A DNA stretch of 64,000 nucleotides, taken from NCBI RefSeq assembly GCF_002236115.1, contig NZ_NIWT01000001.1:248001-312000 (forward strand), in the 5' to 3' direction. The notes below the pieces were generated by a model. That model saw only the letters and a list, made by a program, of their open reading frames with translations, ran no database searches and had not been told where the DNA came from. Source of the DNA: Pseudomonas jessenii (GTDB lineage: Bacteria; Pseudomonadota; Gammaproteobacteria; Pseudomonadales; Pseudomonadaceae). A program made the position numbers and the translations under genes. Of the stretch, positions 12,008 through 20,150 are shown piece after piece (the stretch's first letter is position 1; every line of letters begins with the position of its first letter).

Positions 12008-15000
12008 ATGCACCTGCTCAGGACCCAGCCCGGCGGTTTCGTGTCGGATGACAACATTGCCGACCTTGGACAAACCCCTGCCGAGCTAGTGGTCCTGTGC
12101 AGCGGCGATTCCAGCCTGGCGCTGCTCGCCGAAGCGGCGCAGCAGTTGCCCGACGATTACCCGAGCGTGCGCCTGGCCAACCCGATGCAGGTGCAGAACC
12201 ATGCCTCGGTTGACCTGTACGTCGATGAAGTCTTGCGCCACGCCAAGGTCATTCTGATCTCGCTGCACGGCGGCATCGCCTATTGGCGTTACGGCATCGA
12301 GCGTCTGGTCGAGCTGTCGCAGCGCGGCGTGCAACTGATTCTGGTGCCGGGTGATGATCGCCCGGACCCGGAGCTCAGCGACTTGAGCACCGTCGGTGCC
12401 GAGGATCGCGACCGGCTCTGGCAGTTTCTGCGCCAGGGCGGCATGGGCAACGCCCTCGACTTCTTCCGCTGCCTGGCCAACCGCTGGCTGGCGCGTGATT
12501 ACACCTGGGGCGAACCGCAAACCCTGCCACGCACGGCGATTTACCATCCGCACAAACATTCTGCCGCACTGAGCGACTGGCAGGCCGACTGGCACGCCGA
12601 TCAACCCGTGGCGGCGGTGCTGTTTTACCGCTCGCATTTGCAGGCGGCGAACACCGCTTTCATTGATGTTTTTTGCCAACGGTTGCAGGCAGCGGGGTTG
12701 AATCCGTTGCCGATTGCGCTGGCGAGCCTGAAAGAACCCGGCTGCCTTTGCGTGGTCGAGGACTGGCTCGACGAGGCCTGCGTCTCGGTAATTCTGAACA
12801 CCACCGGCTTTGCCCAGTCCAGCCCGGAAGCACCGCATCTGCGGCCATTCCGCCGCAATATTCCGGTGATCCAGGCGATTTGCGCCCAAGACAACGAACC
12901 GGGCTGGCGCGCCAGCGAACAGGGGCTTGGCCCCCGAGACCTGGCGATGCATATCGCGTTGCCTGAGCTGGACGGGCGCATCATCAGCCGTCCGATCAGC
13001 TTCAAGGACCTAGCGTGGCGGAGTGAGCGTAGTCAGTCGGATGTAGTCTGCTACCGGCCACAACCGGAGCGCATGGACTTCGTTGCCGAACTGGCGCGGC
13101 GCTGGGTCGATCTGGCGCGGGTGCCCAATGCAGAAAAACGCATTGCCTTGATTCTCGCCAACTACCCGACCCGCGACGGTCGCATCGGCAATGGCGTCGG
13201 CCTCGATACCCCGGCAGCGGCGTTGAATATCCTGCGGGCGTTGCATGCCGACGGTTATCCATTACCGGCTGAGTTACCAGACAGCGGCACCGCGCTGATC
13301 CAGCAGTTACTGGGCGGCGTCAGCAACGACCTCGATACCCTCGACCTGCGTCCGTGCCAGCAAAGCCTGGGCATGGATGATTATCTCGTGATGTTCAACG
13401 CCCTGCCTGAAGCCAATCGCGCGGCGGTGCTCGAACGTTGGGGGGCGCCGGAAAACGACCCGATGTGGCGCAGCGGGCGGATGATGATCGCCGGCCTGCG
13501 TTTTGGCCTGACCTTCGTCGGCATTCAGCCGGCCCGGGGTTATCAAGTCGACCCGAGCGCGGTGTATCACGATCCGGACCTGGTGCCGCCCCACGGCTAC
13601 CTGGCTTTCTACTTCTGGCTGCGCAACACCTATGGCGCCCACGGCGTGATCCACGTCGGCAAACACGGCAACCTCGAATGGCTGCCGGGCAAGGGCGTGG
13701 GGCTGTCGGAACATTGCTGGCCAGACGCTTTGCTCGGGCCGCTGCCGAACATCTATCCGTTCATCGTCAACGACCCGGGTGAGGGCGCCCAGGCCAAGCG
13801 GCGGACCCAGGCGGTGATCATCGATCACCTGATGCCACCGCTGACCCGCGCCGAAACCTACGGCCCGTTGCGCAACCTCGAACTGTTGGCCGACGAATAT
13901 TACGAAGCGCAGCTGCTCGATCCGCGCCGCGCCCTAGAGTTGCAGCGCGACATCCTGCAACTGGTGCGTGACACCCACATCGACCGTGAACTGCAACTGG
14001 ACGAACAACTCGACAGCGATGCCGATGCGGCGATCTGGTTGCCGCGACTCGACACTTACCTGTGCGACTTGAAGGAGTCGCAGATCCGCGACGGCCTGCA
14101 TGTGTTCGGCGAATCGCCCACCGGGCGATTGCGCATCGATACCTTGCTGGCGCTGTTGCGCATTCCACGGGGCGATGGCCGGGGTGCGCAGTCGAGTCTG
14201 CTGCGGGCGCTGGCCAAGGCCTTCGGACTAGGATTCGATCCGCTTGATTGCGCCTTGGCCGAGCCGTGGATTGGACCACGACCGAATGCCTTGTCGTTGA
14301 TCAGCACTGAACTGTGGCGCACCACCGGCGATACCCGCGAACGCCTCGAACTGTTCGCCACACAACTGATTTCGCAGGCATTAGCTGACCCCTGTGGGAG
14401 CGAGCTTGCTCGCGATGGTGTGTCAGTCGACACCAATGTGGCTGACACACCATCGCGAGCAAGCTCGCTCCTACAGGAGGCGGGTTGGTCTGAGGTGCAA
14501 GCCATCCTCGACAGCCTGCGCGAAGTGGTCGCGCCAAGGCTGGACGCCTGCGGCCCGGCGGAAATGCGCGGATTGCTCGACGCGCTTGGCGGTCGCTTCG
14601 TCCCGGCCGGTCCCAGCGGCGCGCCCAGTCGTGGTCGTCTTGACGTGCTGCCCACCGGGCGCAACTTCTATTCGGTGGATGTACGCAACCTGCCGACCAC
14701 CACGGCGTGGCGCATCGGGTTCCAGTCGGCCAACCTTATTCTCGAACGGCACCTGCAAGACCACGGCGATCATTTGCGCCAGCTCGGCTTGTCGGTGTGG
14801 GGCACCGCAACCATGCGCACCGGTGGCGATGACATCGCCCAGGCGATGGCGTTGATGGGCGTGCGTCCGGTCTGGGCCACCGGCAGCCAGCGGGTCGATG
14901 ATTTCGAGATTCTGCCGTTGAGTTTGCTCGACCGCCCGCGGGTGGACGTGACCTTGCGTGTGTCCGGTTTCTTCCGTGATGCCTTTGCCAATCTGATTCG

Positions 15001-15850
15001 TTTGTTCGACGCGGCGGTGCAAGCGGTGGCCGATCTCGATGAGCCGGACGACCTGAACCCGTTGGCGGCCAAGGTACGCGCCGAGCGTGCAGCCTTGCTG
15101 CAGGCGGGGCTCGATGAAGACGCAGCGCGACGTCAGGCCGGCTGGCGGATATTCGGGGCCAAACCCGGTGCCTACGGCGCGGGTGTGCAAGGCGCCATCG
15201 ACGGTCGCCTGTGGCAGAGCCGCGAGGACCTGGCCGAGGTCTACCTCAACTGGGGTGGCTACGCTTACGGCGGTTCCGACGAAGGCACCGCCGCCCGCGA
15301 ACAGTTCAGCCAGCGCCTGAGCCAGGTACAGGCGGTGCTGCAAAACCAGGATAACCGCGAGCACGATCTGCTCGACTCCAACGATTACTACCAGTTCCAG
15401 GGCGGCATGCTCGCGGCGGTGGAGAGCCTGAAAGGCGAGGCGGCGGCCAGCTATCATGGCGACCACAGCCAACCGGACCTGCCGAGGATTCGCACCTTGA
15501 AGGAAGAGCTGAACCGGGTGATCCGCTCCCGGGCGGCCAACCCGAAGTGGCTCGAAGGCGTTAAACGTCACGGCTACAAAGGGGCGTTCGAAATGGCTGC
15601 GACGGTCGACAACCTTTTCGCCTTCGACGCCACCACGCAATTGATCGACGATCACCAGTACGCGTTGCTGGCCGATGCCTATTTGCTCGATCCGGGCACC
15701 CGGGATTTTGTCCGCGAACACAATCCCCATGCCTTGCGCGACATGACCGAGCGCATGCTCGAGGCGCAACAACGGGGAATGTGGAAGGAGCCCGGCGAGT
15801 ACCGCGAGGCGCTGGAGAATCTGTTGCTGGATATAGAAGAAGATGGCTGA
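12008..15850 (+). CDS. cobN: Cobaltochelatase large subunit CobN
   Basis: A 1280-residue chelatase subunit that binds hydrogenobyrinic acid a,c-diamide and, with an AAA+ I/D pair, inserts Co2+ using ATP. It is recognised by the CobN/ChlH-family blocks (HVGKHGNLEWLPGKG, NWGGYAYGGSDEG, DSNDYYQFQGGM) over its full length. Residues about 795-823 (ADPCGSELARDGV to SRASSLLQ) are not family sequence: they are the translation of an 87-base REPIN inserted without breaking the frame. The gene follows cobW by 3 bases and precedes chlI/chlD, consistent with a CobN-ChlI-ChlD chelatase. Confidence 0.95.
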   Translation: MHLLRTQPGGFVSDDNIADLGQTPAELVVLCSGDSSLALLAEAAQQLPDDYPSVRLANPMQVQNHASVDLYVDEVLRHAKVILISLHGGIAYWRYGIERLVELSQRGVQLILVPGDDRPDPELSDLSTVGAEDRDRLWQFLRQGGMGNALDFFRCLANRWLARDYTWGEPQTLPRTAIYHPHKHSAALSDWQADWHADQPVAAVLFYRSHLQAANTAFIDVFCQRLQAAGLNPLPIALASLKEPGCLCVVEDWLDEACVSVILNTTGFAQSSPEAPHLRPFRRNIPVIQAICAQDNEPGWRASEQGLGPRDLAMHIALPELDGRIISRPISFKDLAWRSERSQSDVVCYRPQPERMDFVAELARRWVDLARVPNAEKRIALILANYPTRDGRIGNGVGLDTPAAALNILRALHADGYPLPAELPDSGTALIQQLLGGVSNDLDTLDLRPCQQSLGMDDYLVMFNALPEANRAAVLERWGAPENDPMWRSGRMMIAGLRFGLTFVGIQPARGYQVDPSAVYHDPDLVPPHGYLAFYFWLRNTYGAHGVIHVGKHGNLEWLPGKGVGLSEHCWPDALLGPLPNIYPFIVNDPGEGAQAKRRTQAVIIDHLMPPLTRAETYGPLRNLELLADEYYEAQLLDPRRALELQRDILQLVRDTHIDRELQLDEQLDSDADAAIWLPRLDTYLCDLKESQIRDGLHVFGESPTGRLRIDTLLALLRIPRGDGRGAQSSLLRALAKAFGLGFDPLDCALAEPWIGPRPNALSLISTELWRTTGDTRERLELFATQLISQALADPCGSELARDGVSVDTNVADTPSRASSLLQEAGWSEVQAILDSLREVVAPRLDACGPAEMRGLLDALGGRFVPAGPSGAPSRGRLDVLPTGRNFYSVDVRNLPTTTAWRIGFQSANLILERHLQDHGDHLRQLGLSVWGTATMRTGGDDIAQAMALMGVRPVWATGSQRVDDFEILPLSLLDRPRVDVTLRVSGFFRDAFANLIRLFDAAVQAVADLDEPDDLNPLAAKVRAERAALLQAGLDEDAARRQAGWRIFGAKPGAYGAGVQGAIDGRLWQSREDLAEVYLNWGGYAYGGSDEGTAAREQFSQRLSQVQAVLQNQDNREHDLLDSNDYYQFQGGMLAAVESLKGEAAASYHGDHSQPDLPRIRTLKEELNRVIRSRAANPKWLEGVKRHGYKGAFEMAATVDNLFAFDATTQLIDDHQYALLADAYLLDPGTRDFVREHNPHALRDMTERMLEAQQRGMWKEPGEYREALENLLLDIEEDG
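14391..14477. repeat. REPIN inserted in frame inside cobN
   Basis: A complete REPIN (two inverted REPs, CCTGTGGGAGCGAGC to GCTCGCTCCTACAGG) lies within the coding region. Its length of 87 bases is 29 codons, and it contains no stop in the cobN frame. Confidence 0.93.
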
Positions 15851-15860
15851 CGCACTTAAA

Positions 15861-15954
15861 CCTGTGGGAGCGAGCTTGCTCGCGATGACATGCGTTCAAT
15901 CGACAAAAATGTTGCCTGACATTCCGCCATCGCGAGCAAGCTCGCTCCCACAGG
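15861..15954. repeat. REPIN
   Basis: Two inverted canonical REPs around a short spacer, in the gap between cobN and chlI. Confidence 0.92.
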
Positions 15955-15999
15955 GATTGGGGCGCCTGTAAGATCACCGACCATGACCGAGATAGAACA

Positions 16000-17007
16000 A
16001 TGACCGACACCCCGCATTTCCCGCTCTGCGCCGTGGTCGGCGCCGACGATTTGAAGCTGGCCCTGTGCCTGACCGCCATCGACCCGAAAATCGGCGGCGT
16101 CCTGATCGAAGGCCCGCGGGGCATGGCCAAGTCGACGCTGGCCCGCGGTCTGGCGGATCTGCTGGCCAGCGGTCAGTTCGTCACCTTGCCGCTGGGCGCC
16201 ACTGAGGAGCGGCTGGTCGGCACCCTCGATCTCGATGCGGCACTGGGCGAAGGTCGCGCACAGTTTTCCCCCGGCGTACTGGCCAGGGCTGACGGCGGCG
16301 TGCTCTACGTCGACGAGGTCAATCTGTTGCCCGATCACCTCGTTGACCTGCTGCTCGATGTAGCCGCCAGCGGCACCAATCTGGTGGAGCGTGACGGCAT
16401 TTCCCATAGGCATTCGGCAAAATTCGTGCTGATTGGCACCATGAACCCGGAAGAGGGAGAACTGCGTCCGCAATTGCTTGACCGTTTCGGTTTGAACGTC
16501 GCCCTCGTTGGTCACACCGCGCCGGTCGAGCGCGGTCAGATCATCCGTCGTCGCCTGGATTTCGACGCCGACCCGCAAGGTTTCTGCGCCGAATGGGAAT
16601 CCGCACAGGCGACTCTGCGTGACCGTTGCCAGAACGCACGCAATGCACTGGCAAGCATTCCCCTCGACGACCAGGCGCTGGCACACATCACTGAACGTTG
16701 CTTCGCCGCTGGCGTCGATGGTTTGCGCGCCGATCTGGTCTGGCTGCGCGCTGCCCGCGCTCACGCTGCCTGGCGCGGGGCGAACGCCATCGCCGAGGAA
16801 GATATCGACGCAGTCGCCGAGTTCGCCTTGCGCCATCGCCGTCGCGAACATTGCGCACCGACGCCTCAGTCATCCCAGGCGACGCAACAATCGGTGCCGC
16901 AGCACGCCAACCCGGGCGAAGGGCAGGGCCAGTGGGGCGAGTTGCCTGCCCAGGCGCTGGCGGTCGGTGCTCGACGTGAAGTGCCGAGCTGGCCAAAAAA
17001 GCCCTAG
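16000..17007 (+). CDS. chlI: Mg-chelatase-like AAA+ ATPase, I subunit (zero-frame product of chlI/chlD)
   Basis: A 335-residue AAA+ ATPase of the ChlI/BchI family. The Walker A region has the family's variant form GPRGMAKSTLARG, Walker B is VLYVDEVNLL, sensor 1 is LIGTMNPEEGELRPQLLDRF, and a lid domain follows. It should power cobalt insertion by CobN. The frame stops at TAG 17005-17007, directly after a slippery A_AAA_AAG heptamer at 16995-17001. A -1 shift there would extend the protein into the VWA-domain frame that ends at 17672, giving a 557-residue ChlD-type subunit. So one gene may make both the I subunit (stop) and the D subunit (shift). Confidence 0.9.
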   Translation: MTDTPHFPLCAVVGADDLKLALCLTAIDPKIGGVLIEGPRGMAKSTLARGLADLLASGQFVTLPLGATEERLVGTLDLDAALGEGRAQFSPGVLARADGGVLYVDEVNLLPDHLVDLLLDVAASGTNLVERDGISHRHSAKFVLIGTMNPEEGELRPQLLDRFGLNVALVGHTAPVERGQIIRRRLDFDADPQGFCAEWESAQATLRDRCQNARNALASIPLDDQALAHITERCFAAGVDGLRADLVWLRAARAHAAWRGANAIAEEDIDAVAEFALRHRRREHCAPTPQSSQATQQSVPQHANPGEGQGQWGELPAQALAVGARREVPSWPKKP

Positions 17008-17042
17008 GCATTCGCCCACGCTCCGATGCGGGGGCGAATGCC
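16995..17042 (+). promoter_or_regulatory. Predicted -1 programmed ribosomal frameshift signal
   Basis: The heptamer A_AAA_AAG is in register with the chlI frame, followed by CCC and the TAG stop. Five bases after the heptamer a perfect 11-bp stem begins (GGCATTCGCCC at 17007-17017 with GGGCGAATGCC at 17032-17042), with three more inner pairs. A slippery site, short spacer, strong stem and adjacent zero-frame stop is the textbook arrangement for -1 frameshifting. Confidence 0.8.
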
Positions 17043-17672
17043 AGACCCCGAGCCGGGCGGCTGGACCACGGCAAACAGGGTAAGCGTCATACGGCCCGTA
17101 GCGGCTCGGTCAACTGGCCTGGCACATTGCTCAATGGCCGACCGCGTCAGCGCGACGACCTGTTGTTTCAGCTGCGAACTCGCTCGCCCCACGAACTGTG
17201 GCTGGTGATCGTTGATGCCTCCGCATCGACCCGCCGTCATCAGGCATTGAGCGATGCCAAGGGCTTGCTGGCGCAGTTGTTCGACGATGCCTATCGCCAG
17301 CGTGCGCGTCTGGCGCTGCTCACAGCCAGCGGTGCTACACCGAAGTGGCAGGTGCAGGGATTGAAGGCCTCGACCGGGTTGCGCCATTGGCTCGATGGCC
17401 TTGGCGCCGGGGGCGGCACGCCGTTACTGGCCGCGTTGGGCGAAGCGGGGCGATGGCTTGGTGCACGGCAAAAACGTTTTCCGGCAGAGCAGCAGCGGTT
17501 GTTGCTGGTGACCGATGGACGGCTGAAGGACTGGCCGTTGTTGCCCGTGCTGGAGTGCCCGGGGGTGCTGATCGACATCGAGCGCGGGCCGATCCGACTC
17601 GGGCGCAGCAGGGTGTTGGCGACGCAGTTGCAGGCCGAGTATCGGCACATTGACGAGCTGCTTCCTGGCTGA
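17001..17672 (+). CDS. chlD: VWA domain part of ChlD-like subunit (reached by -1 frameshift)
   Basis: This frame is open from 16980 and has no ATG or GTG before conserved-looking sequence. It starts with the Lys/Arg-rich linker ALGIRPRSDAG...GRLDHGKQGKRHTARSGSVNWPG typical of ChlD proteins, then a von Willebrand A domain with the MIDAS motif DASAS, the GGGTPLL threonine and TDGRL. A TTG at 17127 could be called as a start but would cut off the linker. As a frameshift product it would give a medium chelatase subunit fused to the AAA+ part. It is the last gene of the riboswitch-controlled cobW unit. Confidence 0.82.
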   Translation, partial: ALGIRPRSDAGANARPRAGRLDHGKQGKRHTARSGSVNWPGTLLNGRPRQRDDLLFQLRTRSPHELWLVIVDASASTRRHQALSDAKGLLAQLFDDAYRQRARLALLTASGATPKWQVQGLKASTGLRHWLDGLGAGGGTPLLAALGEAGRWLGARQKRFPAEQQRLLLVTDGRLKDWPLLPVLECPGVLIDIERGPIRLGRSRVLATQLQAEYRHIDELLPG

Positions 17673-17698
17673 AGTTTACTTTGTCTGCACGGGCCTCA

Positions 17699-17787
17699 TC
17701 GCGAGCAAGCTCGCTCCCACATTGGTCCGGGTGAACACAAAGTCTGTGAACACCGAATGATCCCTGTGGGAGCGAGCTTGCTCGCGA
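17699..17787. repeat. REPIN
   Basis: Two inverted REPs separated by about 45 bases, between the convergent chlD and oxidoreductase genes. Confidence 0.9.
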
Positions 17788-17818
17788 AAGCGGAGGGTCA
17801 GTCAACATCAATTTCGGA

Positions 17819-19042
17819 TTACTTGCCCATCGCCTGCCGATACTGCCGGGTGCGCTTGCCAATGTATAACCGGTCGAGAATCAACGCCCACAACGCCGAG
17901 ACTTCAGGCCGGGTTTTGCGTCCACGGCTCAAGCGATGCAGCTGGAATTTGACCACCGCCATGCTCGCCAGCGCCGCCAAGGGCTTGCGTTTCCAGCGGA
18001 TCGGCGGCAGTTGCGGATGTCTGTCCTGGCCTTCGCGCCAGTGCTTGACCAGGTGTGGTTCCACAGCGAGCGCGGTGCCGATGCCGGCCATGGCAAGGCC
18101 GCTGTCGAGGACCTGTTCGACGATTGCCAGACGACGGATCCCGCCGGTCACCATCACCGGCATCCGCGCCACGCTGGCCAGTTCGCCGGCCATTTCCAGA
18201 AAGTACGCCTCCCGCGCCAGGGTTTGGCCGTCGCGCGCCTCGCCTTGCATGGCAGGTGCTTCGTAACTGCCACCGGAGAGTTCCAGCAGGTCGATCGGTT
18301 GTTCGTTGAGCCACTGGATCACTTGCCGCGCATCATCGGCATCGAAACCACCGCGCTGGAAATCTGCTGAGTTGAGTTTTACCGACACACAAAATTGCGG
18401 CGACACCGCTTGGCGAACCGCCTCGACGACGGACAACAGCAGTCGCGCACGATTTTCCAGGGATCCGCCCCATTGATCGGTGCGCCGATTGGTCAGCGGC
18501 GAAAGGAACTGGCTGATCAGGTAGCCGTGGGCGGCGTGGATCTGCACGCCGGTAAAACCGGCTTTCTCGGCCAGTGCGGCGCTGGTGGCGAAACGTCGGA
18601 TCACCTCCTGGATGTCGTCCGCGTTCATGGGTTTGGGTTCGGCGAACATCCTCGAGAACGGGCCCAGATCCAGCGCAACCGCCGACGGCGCCAGAGCTTG
18701 CTGGCCAAGGTTGGCCATGGTCTGGCGGCCAGGATGGTTGAGCTGCACCCAGAAATGCGCACCGCCGGCCCGACCAGCGCTGGCCCACTGGCGGAAGCGC
18801 TCCAGGTGGCGCTCGTCTTCCAGCGCTACTCCGCCGGGACCGGTCATGGCGCGACGGTCGATCATTACATTGCCGGTCAGCAACAAGCCGGCCCCGCCCT
18901 CGGCCCAGGCCTGATACAGACGAAGCAGGGCCTTGTCGGGTACTTGATCGGTATTGGCGAGGTTCTCTTCCATCGCGGCTTTGGCAATGCGATTGCCGAT
19001 GGTCTGGCCGTTGGGCAAATTCAACGCTTGAAAGGGCGACAT
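17819..19042 (-). CDS. NADH:flavin oxidoreductase (old yellow enzyme / 2,4-dienoyl-CoA reductase-like)
   Basis: A 407-residue FMN-dependent TIM-barrel oxidoreductase. Family blocks are NRIAKAAMEENLA (FMN side), LNHPGRQ, the catalytic HAAHGYLISQFLSPLTNRR motif (H.AHGYL.QF.SP..N.R) and GGSLENRARLLL. It lacks the C-terminal Fe-S/FAD part of true dienoyl-CoA reductases. The ATG at 19042 begins the family N-terminus, although the frame is open much further upstream. A MerR-type palindrome lies directly upstream, with the stub of a MerR gene divergent beyond it, so the gene was probably once MerR-regulated. The substrate is unknown. Confidence 0.88.
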   Translation of the reverse strand: MSPFQALNLPNGQTIGNRIAKAAMEENLANTDQVPDKALLRLYQAWAEGGAGLLLTGNVMIDRRAMTGPGGVALEDERHLERFRQWASAGRAGGAHFWVQLNHPGRQTMANLGQQALAPSAVALDLGPFSRMFAEPKPMNADDIQEVIRRFATSAALAEKAGFTGVQIHAAHGYLISQFLSPLTNRRTDQWGGSLENRARLLLSVVEAVRQAVSPQFCVSVKLNSADFQRGGFDADDARQVIQWLNEQPIDLLELSGGSYEAPAMQGEARDGQTLAREAYFLEMAGELASVARMPVMVTGGIRRLAIVEQVLDSGLAMAGIGTALAVEPHLVKHWREGQDRHPQLPPIRWKRKPLAALASMAVVKFQLHRLSRGRKTRPEVSALWALILDRLYIGKRTRQYRQAMGK

Positions 19043-19077
19043 GCTTGGCTCCTCGTAGTGATGAGCAGAGGCTAACC

Positions 19078-19093
19078 TTAAAGTTAACTTTAA
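19078..19093. promoter_or_regulatory. MerR-type operator palindrome
   Basis: TTAAAGTTAACTTTAA is a perfect 16-base palindrome in the divergent promoter region, within ACCTTAAAGTTAAC, a form typical of MerR-family operators between -35 and -10. Its cognate regulator next door is broken. Confidence 0.65.
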
Positions 19094-19118
19094 TGTCAAG
19101 CAGATAAATGGGCCCGCA

Positions 19119-19166
19119 ATGAAGATCGGTGAATTGGCGCAGTTGAGCGGGTTGACCGCATCGCGG
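19119..19166 (+). pseudogene. Truncated MerR-family regulator (N-terminal 16 codons only)
   Basis: The start MKIGELAQLSGLTASR is the first helix and turn of a MerR winged-helix domain, at the expected place divergent to the oxidoreductase. After the Arg the usual IRFYE continuation is missing and the next 60 codons have no MerR character. The open frame continues to 19355 and runs into the 3' end of the opposite lipoprotein gene. This points to a deletion that removed most of the gene. No other copy is seen in the window. Confidence 0.7.
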
Positions 19167-19235
19167 ATGACCCATGGCAAGGCGCAGTTGCCGGGTTGGA
19201 TCGACACCCTCCAGGCCCGGCCCGAAGGGGGATTT

Positions 19236-19964
19236 TTACTGTTGAGCGGGCAAAACAGTTTGAGTGACAGGGTAGGCAAAAGACTCAGTGTTATCGATAG
19301 TCGCAAAAACGGTTTGCTCCTCTCCCGGCTTTATGGGAGCAGAAACGTTTCGTAAGAAGCTGATGTATCGGTCTGGCCTCCAGCGGGTTGTACTTAAACC
19401 CATGAAAGACGGGAGCAAGGTAGCCCCAGTATAAAATTCCCCAGGTAAAACAGAGAAAATGGTGGTAACGGAGGTTTTGATTGGAAAAAAGATCGCGCCG
19501 GGATAAGTGCCACATAACGGATAGCCCGGAGCTCCTTGTGAACATTTTGACGGTGGCTCCTGGCCGACTACCAGTTTGGTGGGCGGTGAACTTACACCCG
19601 TTACCACAACCGAAAATGAAATGCCCTTGCCTGGCAGGTTTTGCAGATTCAATTGTGACATCGTGAAGTTACCGTTAGACAGCGTGGATACCTGCTTCAA
19701 AATGACGTCATCGCTGGTTTTCGCCGTTACCATGAACGGGCCTGTAGCCGTGGTCCCAACGATCGTGCCCGAGATGGATGTGGCACTTTTTGAAAGCGGT
19801 GTCGTAATGCAAACTTCAGGGCCATTCTGGCCGATGTACTTTCCATTGACCAAGCTGCTGCACTCTTCGCTGACCGTGGAAACAGTCGCGTCCGGATCAA
19901 TATTGCAACCCGTTAAACCCATCCCCAGCGTCGCGCAAACAAATAAAGTTCTCGCCGTATTCAT
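19236..19964 (-). CDS. Putative lipoprotein of unknown function
   Basis: A 242-residue protein with a lipoprotein signal (MNTARTLFVCATLGMGLTGC; lipobox LTGC, Cys20). The mature part is rich in Thr, Ser and Val and looks like all-beta secreted sequence, with a few cysteines (EECSSL, EVCITT, SKCSQG, PLCGTY) that could form disulfides. An AAAGGGGAT ribosome site precedes the ATG. I do not recognise a family. It stands alone between the MerR stub and the exopolysaccharide operon; a TTGACA-containing dyad lies upstream. Confidence 0.7.
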   Translation of the reverse strand: MNTARTLFVCATLGMGLTGCNIDPDATVSTVSEECSSLVNGKYIGQNGPEVCITTPLSKSATSISGTIVGTTATGPFMVTAKTSDDVILKQVSTLSNGNFTMSQLNLQNLPGKGISFSVVVTGVSSPPTKLVVGQEPPSKCSQGAPGYPLCGTYPGAIFFPIKTSVTTIFSVLPGEFYTGATLLPSFMGLSTTRWRPDRYISFLRNVSAPIKPGEEQTVFATIDNTESFAYPVTQTVLPAQQ

Positions 19965-20030
19965 GTTCGATCCCCTTTGGTTTCGATAGTCAGATGCGGC
20001 GCCAGTATTTCCTTGCCTGCTCAGAAGCGT

Positions 20031-20052
20031 CTACTGTCATATTTGACAGTAG
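20031..20052. repeat. Perfect inverted repeat upstream of the lipoprotein gene
   Basis: CTACTGTCA and TGACAGTAG form a 9-bp dyad with a four-base loop, 67 bases upstream of the lipoprotein start and 121 bases from the diguanylate cyclase stop. It could be an operator or a weak terminator of the upstream operon; there is no T run. Confidence 0.5.
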
Positions 20053-20150
20053 CAAGCAGATTGGTCGGGTTTAAACAGATCTTTTTTCGATGGCACACAT
20101 CGCTCGGTTAGCGATGAGGAGGCGCTTTGCAGTAGGTGGGATAGATAGCT

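Noticed and set aside
14471..15772. 433-residue minus-strand frame opposite cobN
   Set aside because: Shadow of cobN, partly made of the REPIN sequence read backwards.
17127..17672. A separate VWA-domain gene starting at TTG
   Set aside because: The start would cut off the ChlD linker in the same frame, and a -1 frameshift signal lies exactly where the frames should join.
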